DNA of 64,000 nt from Chamaecyparis obtusa (taxonomy: Eukaryota > Streptophyta > Pinopsida > Cupressales > Cupressaceae), in NCBI GenBank assembly GCA_027943335.1, contig BSBK01002075.1:4973001-5037000 (forward strand), in the 5' to 3' direction. The notes beneath the pieces are model-generated. The model searched no databases. It saw only the letters and a program-made list of their open reading frames with translations, and was not told the DNA's origin. Made by a program: the position numbers and the translations under genes. Positions 21,961 through 31,523 of this stretch are shown here, piece by piece. Every line of letters starts with the position of its first letter. Within the stretch, counting starts at the first letter, position 1.

Positions 21961-22098
21961 ATTGCGACAGTGGCAAATGTATTGTCGTCGCAAATTGCGA
22001 CGGTGTCAGGCTATATTTGAAAAAAAAAGGGCAAAACCGCATGACATTTGCCTGCCGTCGCAAATGGCCGTCGCAATTTCACCCCAAATGTATTAGTG
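21961..22098 (-). repeat. CACTA right terminus and GCGACGG subterminal motifs
   Basis: Read on the minus strand from 22098 it starts CACTAATACATTTGGGGTG and then carries TTGCGACGG, TTTGCGACGGC and further CGTCGC/GCGAC words in both orientations. The bases just outside are ATA, a possible 3-bp target duplication whose partner is off the window. Confidence 0.75.
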
Positions 22099-22101
22099 AT
22101 A

Positions 22102-22309
22102 CTTGTGTGAATGTTTTGGTTTGAACATTTTTGTGTTTTACAAGTTAGATGCTATTGGATAAGTGGACTGCACTGTTATATGTTTCTGTTATGCAATCAA
22201 TAATGACCGAGTAGCTGTTGGTTATTAGATCTAATTTGTTGAAGAGTTTTAAAGTTTGTTTTATACATATGGACCTAAGAACAACTGATTCACCCCCCTA
22301 TCTATTGTT
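22102..22309. other. Non-coding flank of the CACTA element
   Basis: No gene or clear repeat is seen. The sequence ends CTGATTCACCCCCCTATC next to a gypsy fragment, which is the kind of sequence often found in plant LTR ends. Confidence 0.25.
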
Positions 22310-22460
22310 CTAAATCATATTAACAAGTACAACTTGAGCTGAATCCAACTCAGATTGAGAAATCCATGTACTATCTTCAATTGGTTTGTTCTTCCACTTT
22401 ACCAAATGGGTAAGAATTTGGAGTTGGGGGACAATTCCGCGGAAGTCTTGTAGAAATGAG
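22310..22460 (-). pseudogene. Ty3/gypsy integrase C-terminal (chromodomain-like) scrap
   Basis: The minus-strand frame contains THLVKWKNKPIEDSTWISQS, matching the LVKWxxxPxxxxTWE core found at the C-terminus of plant chromovirus integrases. Only this core is left; the rest of the frame is A+T-rich and unlike pol. Confidence 0.55.
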
Positions 22461-23569
22461 AGATGTCGCTCAATATGGGCACCCATTTTCAAAAAATGGG
22501 TGCCCGTTTTAGGTTCGGTCACCCGATCCTAAATTCAAAAATTGGATGCCTGTTTTGTTTTCAAAACGAGCGTTCATTTTTTGAATTCAAAAAATGAGTG
22601 CCCATTTTTTTTTCAAAAAATAGGTGCCCGTTTCTAAATTTTTTAATTTTCTTTTTAGAATTAAAAATGCATTTTAACACTTTGATTTTTTTAAAAAAAA
22701 TTGGTGCTCATTTCTTAAGACATGAGCGGGAAGCACACATCTACCTCGAATTTCATTCCAAAGTCAGTTTGGTTTAGGCTTGGTAGAACCAAGCCTATGC
22801 CTTGACCTCCAAAAATTTGGTTAAGGCACTAGAATGCCAGATTTCTGCCTTGCCATAATTTTTTGAGGGCCTTCCCGATCATATCATTTTACGAAAAAAA
22901 AACCCATTAGAGTTCTCACTGTCCTGATTTCAAAAATATAAATTTCATAGTGATGTGATTATTTTTACTATTTTTGCATTATTTATTAGTTAAAAGTGGT
23001 ACCTAAACGTAAAATAGCGAGGTTCACTAAAACGTTAATAACTTTTTTATTTTTAGGTTTTTTGGAAAATAAATTATGAGACCAATCTAGATACAATTCT
23101 TTTGAAGATAAAAAAAGAAATTTTGAAAAAATATGAAATTCTCATCAAATTATGGTGTCCGTACACCAGAGGTTTTGAAAATGTATTTTATAGTCAATTA
23201 AAAATTAATAAAAAAAAAATATATTCAATAAAAAAATAAGGAAAAATATGCTGACCAATATTTGGTGTCTTTGGTATATTTCCCCAGAAGGATTTGCAAA
23301 AATTCATTTATTTAAGTCAAAATATGGTGTTCGTACATGGCTATGGTATGGTCCTAAAACAAGCATTTTGAAAACATGGTTTTTAAACATTCCTACTAAA
23401 AAGCAATTTATACCATGTGGGTATTTAAATAAATTACATATTTGAAAAGTAGACTTTGAGAACTACATTTTCTATTACTAAATTTTTTTGAGATTCAATC
23501 TCTAAGTGTGTCAAATTTAGACATCAATTGATAGGACATTTGAAAAAAGGGGAAAACACTTCCACTTTT
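22461..23569. other. AT-rich non-coding stretch with a GGGCACCC hairpin cluster
   Basis: 22477-22505 is a perfect 13-bp inverted repeat (GGGCACCCATTTT) and further GGTGCCCGTTT / GTGCCCATTTTT words follow to 22640. The rest is homopolymer-rich with no recognisable coding content. Confidence 0.35.
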
Positions 23570-23769
23570 TGCCCAAAAGTGGGACTCAACTTCTTGCAGC
23601 CACCCAAATATTCCATGTAATCCTTTCCTCTTGTGCTTATTCCAACTCTACGTTCCAAAATCTACTCAAATTCTTCTATCTACTTATTAGGATAATCATT
23701 CGGTACTATCACTTCTTCGTCAGGTTCATGATAGTCATACTAATCTCAAATGTTGAATATAGATGATAT

Positions 23770-24993
23770 ATCTATCATTAGGTAACTCAACTTCATAAGC
23801 ATTTCCGCTGTCAAATTTCTTCAATACCTTGCAAGGACCATATTTATTCATTTTCAACTTCTCGTATGTTCCAATAGGAAGTTTTCCTTTCTTCAAATGA
23901 ACCATTACTTCATCACCAACATCAAAAATCTTGTCTTATTGACCTATCTACATTATCCTTGTATTTGTGATTACTCTTCTCCAATTTATGTTTCACTTCC
24001 TCATGCAATGACTTCATAAACTCAAAAAATTCTTCCCCTTCAGCATGACTCTTCTCTTCACCAACAATAGATCTCTCAGGTTTGATATACCTCTCGGTTT
24101 ATGCCATTAACAATCATAAAAGATTGTCTTTCTAGTACTCATATTCACTTAATTATTGTATGCTAACTTTTCTTGTGCCAACATCAAATCTCAATTAATC
24201 AATTTGTCTCTAACTAACCATCTCAACAAGTTACCCAAAATTCTATTTACAACCTCTATTTTCCATCAGTCTGTAGATGAAGTGTAGAACTAAATTTCAA
24301 CTCAGTGTTTAGCTTCTTCCATAGATTCTTCCAAAAATAACTAACAACCTTATTGCCTCGGTCAGAGATGATACTCCTCGGTAATCCATGCAATATGATA
24401 GTCTCCTTAAAGAAAAGATCTTCTATATGCACTACATATGATGTTTTCCTACATGGTATGAAATGTGCCATCTTGTAAATTATATCCACAACAACAAATA
24501 TCAAATCATTACCTCTTATTGTCCTCGGTAATCAAAGAACAAAATCCATGTTGATATCTCTCCAAGGTTTCTCAAGAACATAAATCGGTGTATACAATCC
24601 AGTATTTTGACTTACTCCTTTTTCAACTTGACAAAATCCACAACTCTTTAAATTTTTTTGAACATCCTTATACAATTGAGGCAAAAAATATCTTTCCTTA
24701 AGAAAACTCAATGTCTTATTAATTCCAAAATGTCCAGCTAAACCACTACTATGTTTTTCCTTTATCAAATTACTTCTCATTGATCCTCTTGGTATACATA
24801 ATTGAATTCCATTGAACAACATACCTTCTTGAATGAAATTGTCTTCAAAATTACTTGGTTGATCTAGTATAGGTGGTCTCCACATTCTCCATTGCTTAGA
24901 AAAATCAAGGTCATTTTCATACAAATTCTTCATATCATCAAAACCAAGAACCTCAATTCTCATTTTAGCCATGAAATATCTTCTTCTACTCAA
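23770..24993 (-). pseudogene. Gypsy integrase remnant (copy 1)
   Basis: 24993-24532 carries the H2C2 zinc-binding part (KEKHSSGLAGHFGINKTLSF ... CGFCQVEKG) and the start of the catalytic core (PWRDINMDFVL). 24504-24256 continues the core ([16 protein letters not shown] and [17 protein letters not shown]), the usual surroundings of the DDE acidic residues. 23940-23770, read with stops, resembles the C-terminal VGDxVMVHLKKxxLP...YGPCKVLKK region. Frameshifts separate the blocks, so no active protein can be made. Confidence 0.8.
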
Positions 24994-25017
24994 TGCACTA
25001 GCAACTTAGTTAGACAC

Positions 25018-26300
25018 TCAATTCTTATTCTTGATCACAAATATGACATTATGCAAATACTGAACCCATTTCATATGTCTATAATTTAACTTATTTTGAC
25101 TACCCAAATACTGTAAAGCCTTATGATCATTATACAACACAAATTCTTTTGGCATCAAATAATGTCTCCATTTCTTCAGGGCTTGAACAATAGCATAGAA
25201 TTCTTGATCATAAACATAATATTTTCTTTTAGCATCATTCAACTTCTCACTAAAGAAAGCAACATGTTTACTTTCTTGAATCAATATAGCTCCTATTGCA
25301 CTTCCACTTGCATCACATTCAACTTTGAATACTTCATTAAAATCGGGCAAAGATAACACATGCAATTCAACAACCTTCTTTTTCAATATCTCAAAACTCT
25401 TATCAGTTCCATGTGTCCACTTGAATTCTCTTTTATCTCCTCTCATTGTTTCAATCATAGCATTACAAATTGAACTATAATTTCTAATGAGCTTTCAGTA
25501 AAAAAATTCTAAACCATGGAATGATCTTACCTCACTAATATTTTTAGGTGTAGGCCACTCAAGATTAGCTTCAACCTTTTTCAGGATCCATCTTCAAACC
25601 ATCAGCTGAAATCAAAAATCCTAGATACACAATCTCTTCTTTCATGAAGGAACACTTTTTCAAATTAATCAACAACTTTCCTCTTTCAATCTCTGCAATA
25701 CCTGTCTAATCTATAAAAAATGATCTTCTTTGGTTTTACTAAATATCAGAATATCATCCAAGTATACAATTACAAATTTACCCTAGAATTTCTTTAGAAC
25801 CTCATCCATTAACCTCATAAAAGCACTCAGTGCATTAGTTAAACCAAAAGGCATAACCAACTGCTCATACAAACCTTATTTTTTCTTAAAAGAAGTATTT
25901 CATTCATCACCTTCTATGATTTTAATCTGATGATATGAACTCTTCAAATCAATCTTAGTAATATATTTTCTCCACTCAAAAAATCTATTATGTTGTCCAT
26001 TCTCAGTATAGGAAACTAATACTTAACTCTAATCTTGTTGATTGCTCTAGAATTAGTACACATTCTCCATTCTTCATTCTTCTTAGGTTCCAAAATGGAT
26101 GGTACTGCACATAGACTCAACCCTTTCTACAACAACTCATTAAATTTTCAGTTAAGTTCCTCATTCTTGGTTGGTGTCACTCAATGTAGTGCTTTGTTCA
26201 GTAAAGTAGCTCTAGGAATCAGATCTATACATTGACTTATAATTCTCATTAACGAAAAACCATCAAGTGCATTATCAAAAGTGATCTCTTTGTACACAGT
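25018..26300 (-). pseudogene. Gypsy reverse transcriptase-RNase H remnant (copy 1)
   Basis: 25458-25018 is an RNase H region of plant gypsy type (FKWTHGTDKSFEILKKKV, VECDASGSAIGAILIQE, YDQEFYAIVQALKKWRHYL, LYNDHKALQYL). To the right, to about 26300, the RT part is recognisable only in short pieces broken by stops and frameshifts. Confidence 0.75.
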
Positions 26301-26479
26301 GAGAAGATTCTCAACCTCTATCAACAATTTATCTTATATTTCCTCACTCGATTTACATTAGGAATCAAAGCATAACAAACATCATTTTTCTTTAGATCCT
26401 TAACAAACTGTCTACCTTCCATCAAACAAAAATTCACAAAAGTACATATCTCACCAATAGATTCTTCAACAAAAGTTAA

Positions 26480-26895
26480 CAAGATTTATCTTTTTGCCAG
26501 CATCCCAAATAGTATACTTATTCAATATCCCATCATGTATGGCATGTCTATCATATTGCCAAGGTCTACCCAACAAAATATGACAACAATCCATATAATA
26601 TCACACAACACCTTATCATAATACTTTCTAATTTTTAGATACATAAAACATTGTTCACTTACCATCAGTGGATACTCATCCTTGATCCATGAAATTTGAT
26701 AGGGCTTTGGGTGCTTCAATATTTCCAACTACAACTTTATAAGCATTTCTTTTGATGCTAGATTCTTTGAGCTTACACTCTCAACAATTACTTTCTAAAC
26801 TTTGTCCACAACTCTACATCTAGTTGTGAACAAAAAATTTCTTATCAAATCTTCCTTAGTCTTTTCACTCCATAATGGTCTTTTGACCATCAAGT
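26480..26895 (-). pseudogene. Gypsy protease-region remnant (copy 1)
   Basis: The frame at 26728-26522 (HPKPYQISWIKDEYPLMVSE, then a degraded CDIIW...WVDLGNM) corresponds to the segment after the retropepsin motif in plant gypsy pol; the better-kept sister copy reads LLGSPWKYDRHAIHDG at 43283-43579. It is cut at 26895 by the LTR element insertion. Confidence 0.65.
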
Positions 26896-26899
26896 TTCC

Positions 26900-27811
26900 T
26901 GATGTAGGATAATTCTAGGGTACTCGGTGGAACTACATGGTGGTGTGTTTTTTTGTTTACTTGGTTGTAGCTTTAAACAATGGTCTCAGTTATTGAAGGG
27001 AGCTTGGTTGCTGAAGGAACTCGGTGAAACCTCTTGTGCTTGGTGGAACTTGTACTTGATGATGTCTATGGTGCTTGATCGACATGCTTGCTTGGTATTT
27101 CTTGGTGTGGTCGGTTATTTCCCTAGTGCTCGGTTGTTTCTCTGGTGCTTGGTAGTTCTAGTTTACCAACTGGAGTTCTTGGAGATTTGGTTGGTCGACT
27201 TGGTGCATTTATTGTTGGCATCTTTTGTTGTATTCTCCTATGTAGATCTTGAGGCCGACATGGAAAATTAAATATTTGTAAGGTTATTTATGAGCTGACT
27301 ATTGTTGCATTTAATATTTGTTTGTAATAGAAGCCGACTTGGATTAGGAGTTAATTGTTTCATCCAACCGACTTGTGGCTAAAGATTAGTATTTAAGGAG
27401 TGTTTGGGTAATTTTTTAGGAAGCAGATTGAAGGCATTGAAAGTAGTAAGTCAGTGATTAGATCCAGATCCTACGAGATCTTGAAGATCAAATTATTATT
27501 TGATAGTTGTAATAGTAGACCTAGTGGTTTGCATGCTTGGAGACAAGGACATTTCTTGGAGGCTTGCAAGCTCAAGTTCAGATCCACCTTAGTGTTTCTA
27601 TCAGTTGTTGATTTGTTTAAGAGTTGGACTAGCTAGAAGATTGCAGAAATACTTTTGATTGTACTTGGCCCTAACCCAGAAGGCCTTACAGTCGGGCATG
27701 TTAATGAAAATTTAGTTGAAAACATTATCTTGTTGTGTAAGTCTGCATTGTGGTTTTTGGTTTCTTGTTTGGACTATCCTTAATTGGATCCTCCTTACCT
27801 ATCCTACATCA
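26900..27811 (+). repeat. 5' LTR of the gag-protease element
   Basis: 912 bp, starts TGATGTAGGATAATTC and ends CTATCCTACATCA; the last bases mirror the first (TGATGTAGG / CCTACATCA). It is followed directly by GGTGGTATCAGAGC, the primer-binding site. Confidence 0.9.
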
Positions 27812-27825
27812 GGTGGTATCAGAGC
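27812..27825 (+). promoter_or_regulatory. Primer-binding site, initiator-Met tRNA type
   Basis: GGTGGTATCAGAGC immediately follows the 5' LTR; TGGTATCAGAGC is the usual plant sequence complementary to the 3' end of initiator methionine tRNA. Confidence 0.85.
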
Positions 27826-27924
27826 TTGAAGATCTTGAGTGTGTAAACCGATCTCTGGTTGAGGCTATTTGCACCAGGACCTTGTTGGTGACTTATTGCT
27901 TTGGGTTTTCAAAAATATTGAAGG

Positions 27925-29340
27925 ATGCCTCTAAGAATATTGGACCCTAGAGTGATTGCAGATCTCTGTGATGCTGTGGAATCGAAGATTACAAAGAAGG
28001 TTAAAGTTGATTTTAGATCTGAGATGGAATTGATGAAGAATGACATGATCGTTGAGGTAATGAGAGCTATTGTTGATATTCCAAGGAATCTTGCTACTGA
28101 TGATGGTTATGAGGAAGCTGTTGAAGACTTTGAAGTTGCTGGATCTAGTGGGGATGACTAGAGAGACAAATCTAGTGAAGATAGAACTGGTCGGTTACAT
28201 AGATCTGGAGCTCGGTTAAGTACTAGTTACCAAATGGAAGTTTCTATTTTCTCTGGTACTCTGAGACCCAAGGACTTGATTGATTGGATTGGTGAATTAG
28301 AAGACTTCTTTGAGCTAGAAGAAATTGAAGATCCTCTTTGAGTAAGATTGGCACAAAATAAGATGAAAGGACATGCTTTTCTTTGGTGGAAAGAATTACA
28401 AAGAGATAGAGAAGATGAAGGTGAAATGAAGATCAATCAGTGGAGGTTGATGGTGACTAAATTGAAAGCTACGTTCATACCTGGTGACTATGAGCTTGAC
28501 TTGTTTAAGAAGTTGTAGAATCTGAAGAAAAAAGATTTGACTATGGAGGACTATACTGAGGAGTTTTATAAGTTGACTATTCAGTTTGAACACAGAGAAC
28601 TTGGTAAATAAAAAGTAGCTTGGTATGTGAATGGTTTGAGATTTAATATTCAGGATGAGCTTGGTATGCTGAAGATTGATTTGGTTGAGGATGCTTATCA
28701 ATATGCTCTGAAGGAAGAAGATAAGTTGAAAAGGAGACAACTTAATAATCCCTGAGGGAAGGATAAAATTGATCACTTGGTGAAGGATAAACCAACTGTT
28801 GAAGATGAACAGAAGAAGACATGCAGAGTTATCTTTAAGGGTACTTGTTATAATTGTGGTGAAGAAGGACACCATTCTTTTGAGTGTACATAGAAGAAGT
28901 TTGGTGACCGATGGACTGCTATAGTAAATGAGAACATTCAGAATGAACCTGAATCTGAGAACTTGTTGGTTCGCAGAACATTCCTTGGTGCAAAGGAGGA
29001 ACCTTGTCAGAGAAGTAATTTGTTCAGAACTCAGTGCAAGTCTAGAGGTAAAATTTGTGATGTAATTATTGACAGTTGTAGTACTGATAACCTTGTTGCT
29101 GAGGATATGGTTCACAAACTTAGTTTGTATAGAATGAAAAAATCCTTATACTTATAGGATTGGCTGGTTACAAAATGTTCATGCTCTGGAAGTGAGGGAG
29201 CAGTGCTTTGTTGATTTTTAGATTGGCCAATATAAGGATCTAGTGTTGTGTGATATTTTGGAGATGAATAGTTGTCATATATTGCTCGATAGACCTTGGC
29301 AATATGATTGCGGAGCTATGTATGATTGTGTCAAGAACAT
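27925..29340 (+). pseudogene. gag-protease remnant of the gag-only LTR element
   Basis: A plus-strand gag frame is legible through several stops: MPLRILDPRVIADLCDAVES at 27925; FSGTLRPKDLIDWIGELEDF near 28250; GHAFLWWKELQRDRED near 28370; LTMEDYTEEFYKL near 28535; a CCHC zinc knuckle CYNCGEEGHHSFEC near 28850. A retropepsin-like segment follows with DSCS (29070) in place of the usual DSG or DTG. Stops interrupt at about 28158, 28339, 28516, 28608, 28754 and 28890. Similar gag phrases occur in the host gypsy element, so the two are related families. Confidence 0.85.
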
Positions 29341-29649
29341 GTTTACTATTGAGTAGGATGACATGAAGTTTTCCCTGATGCCTTTGCTAGATGCAACACT
29401 TGGTAGGAGGAGCTTGAGTATTGGTAGCTAAGTTGATTTGTCATATCCTGAGAGGAATGATTATTAGTATGGAGAAAAAGCCTATGTGTTATCAAGGAAA
29501 GACTTGAAAAGATAGAGGAAACTGAAGTGGAAGAGTATGCAAGCTGAAAAGTTGGAGGACTTGTATGTGAAGAATTCGTTTAGGGTTTATGTGCTGAATC
29601 CCAGAAGATGTTCTATCCTACGAGAACATCTTTTCAAACCTGGGGTGTC

Positions 29650-30558
29650 TGATGTAGGGGCATTATAGGGTACTTGGTGGAACTGCATGGTGGTGTATTG
29701 TTTTGTTTACTCGGTTGTATCTTTAACCAATGGTCTCAGTTATTGAAGGGACCTTGGTCGCTAAAGGAACTCAATGAAACCTCTTGTGATCGGTGGAACT
29801 TGTACTCGATGATCTCTATGGTGCTCGATCGACGTGCTTGCTCGATGTTGCTTGGTGTGGTTGGTTGTTTCATTGGTGCTTAGTTGTTTCTCTAGCACTT
29901 GGTAGTTCTGGTTTACAGACTGGAGTTCTTGGAGATTTGTTTGGCTGACTTGGTGCATTTATTGTTGGTAGCTTTTGTTGTATTCTCCTATGTAGATTTT
30001 GAGGCTGACATGGAGAATTAAATATTTGTAAGGTTATTTATGAGCTGATTGTTGTTGCATTTAATATTTATTTGTAATATAAGCCAACTTGGCTTAGGAG
30101 TTAATTGTTTCATCCAAGCAACTTGTAGCTGAAGATTAGTATTTAAGGAGTGTTTGGGTAGTTTTTTTGGAAGCAGATTGAAGGTAGTGAAAGTAGTAAG
30201 TCAGTGATTAGATCTGCATCCCACGAGATCTTGAAGATCATATTGTTACCTGATAGTTATAATAGCAAAGCTAGTGGCTTGCATGCTTGGAGATAAGGAG
30301 ATTGCTTGGAGGCTTGCGAGCTCGAGTTCAGACCTACCTTAGTGTTTCCATCAGTTGATGATTTGTTTCAGAGCTGGACTAGTTGGAAGATTGCAGAAAT
30401 ACTTTTGATTGTATTTGGCCCTAACCTAGAAGGCCTTACCGCTGGGCATGTTAATGAAAATTTAGTTGAAAACATTATCTTGTGTAATTCCGCATTGTGG
30501 TGTTTGGCTGCTTGTTTGGACTGCCCTTAATTGGATCCTCCTTACTTGTCCTACATCA
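29650..30558 (+). repeat. 3' LTR of the gag-protease element
   Basis: 909 bp, starts TGATGTAGGGGCATTATAG and ends TTGTCCTACATCA. It differs from the 5' LTR by many scattered substitutions (by eye around 7-8%), so this is an older insertion than the copia next door. Confidence 0.9.
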
Positions 30559-30563
30559 TTTCC

Positions 30564-30925
30564 TTCCTTCTTAGGCTCATTCGGTGAACCTTCATGTACA
30601 ACAACATTTCTACTGCTATTGAACTTATTAGTTACATGTGTACACTCAAATGATCTATGTCCTTCTTCACCACAATTCTAACATGTTCCTTGGAATCCTC
30701 CTCTTCCATAGCCACCTCGGGACTAGTTACCCCTTCCTCGGAGAAAATTTTCACCTTTCCACTCCATATTACCTTTGTCATAATTTGTTTTGTCCTGATC
30801 AAATTTACTATTTTCACCATAGGATCTATCTCTTCCTCTAGGGAATCTACCACCTCTTCCTCTTTATCTTTTCTCATGTCTTTTGTTTAATTTATCCTCA
30901 TCTTTTAGGGAAAACTAATAAGGTT
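30564..30925 (-). pseudogene. Gypsy gag C-terminal part with CCHC knuckle (copy 1)
   Basis: The minus strand reads GYGRGGFQGTC, a stop, then NCGEEGHRSFEC, which together form a C-x2-C-x4-H-x4-C zinc knuckle with one broken codon. An arginine/glycine-rich stretch precedes it. It joins the gag at 36039-36640 once the copia is removed. Confidence 0.75.
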
Positions 30926-30930
30926 CTTCA

Positions 30931-31381
30931 TGTTAGGATTAACAAGGCAGAAATAACAATTATGTGCAAATATAACTAATATCAGAAAATAATAAACCAC
31001 ACAGAATAAAAACACAAGACACACAGATTTAACTTGGTTCACCCAATCCCTGGGCTACGTCCACCAACAGCGAGTCCAATATTATTATTATCTAGTGATT
31101 ACAACCTGATTACAATCCGTAATCCCTTACAGCCCAATTCTGTCGCAAGTACTAAAATCATACATAATGAAAATCCCTAACCCTAAGCCATATTATACAA
31201 TATTTTTCCACTTTAGGGTTAGAATGAGTTATAAGTAGTCAGCCCAAATAACCAAAAAAGCTGCCGCCCCCAAACCCCCGCTCGGGGCCCGGCCCGGCCC
31301 CGAACCCCGGCGAGGTCGGGAGGAAAAGTGTACAGTACTTTCTTGGATAGTACTTTCCTGATTAGTCACCACAAGCTAACA
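30931..31381 (-). repeat. 3' LTR of the copia element
   Basis: 451 bp with TGTTAGGATTAAC...CAAGCTAACA ends. It contains a strikingly GC-rich island (about 31262-31325) in otherwise AT-rich DNA. By eye it differs from the other LTR at roughly 3% of sites. Confidence 0.92.
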
Positions 31382-31523
31382 ATCTCCCACTTGGTGACTG
31401 ATCAATATCCACACTATACTAAAAAACCTCCCACTTGGAGACTGATCCTATAGCAATACCGCTACCCACATGAGGCTCCCACTGGATTGAACCACCTTGG
31501 ACTTAGTTGTTCCTTTATTTTGT

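Larger units (their letters stand above)
1..22098 (-). mobile_element. Large CACTA (En/Spm, DTC) DNA transposon, left end outside window
   Basis: The right terminus is seen at 22098, where the minus strand reads CACTAATACATTTGGGGT inward, followed by GCGACGG/CCGTCGC motifs in both orientations as in other plant CACTA ends. Inside are two minus-strand genes of the CACTA type: a TNP2/TNPD-like transposase (14271-10009) and a Transposase_24 protein (9755-6027). Both sides carry the same repeat families, in opposite overall orientation: palindromic arrays (1-726, 2880-3793; 14810-16366, 18378-19325, 20811-21045) and a 78-bp tandem unit (3794-3900 inverted relative to 15560-15800 and 21300-21960). 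I find no matching CACTAATACATTT start on the left, so the left terminus is probably beyond position 1, which makes the element over 22 kb. It is also possible that the repeats are independent elements and the CACTA element is shorter. Confidence 0.68.
26900..30558 (+). mobile_element. Non-autonomous LTR element (gag-protease only), TSD TTTCC
   Basis: Two LTRs (26900-27811 and 29650-30558) with TGATGTAGG...CCTACATCA ends flank a 1.84-kb interior. TTTCC occurs on both sides (26895-26899 and 30559-30563). The sister gypsy copy at 43745-43770 reads straight through this site (AAGTTTCCTTCCTTC), so the empty site is seen. The interior has gag and protease pieces but no RT, RNase H or integrase, so it depended on another element or is an internal deletion. 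Confidence 0.9.

Noticed and set aside
28396..29115. 239-codon minus-strand frame
   Set aside because: It lies antisense to the legible gag of the LTR element and is rich in Leu/Ser/Ile as expected for an antisense shadow.
31255..31330. CpG island or gene promoter
   Set aside because: The same GC-rich block occurs in both copia LTRs, so it is LTR sequence.
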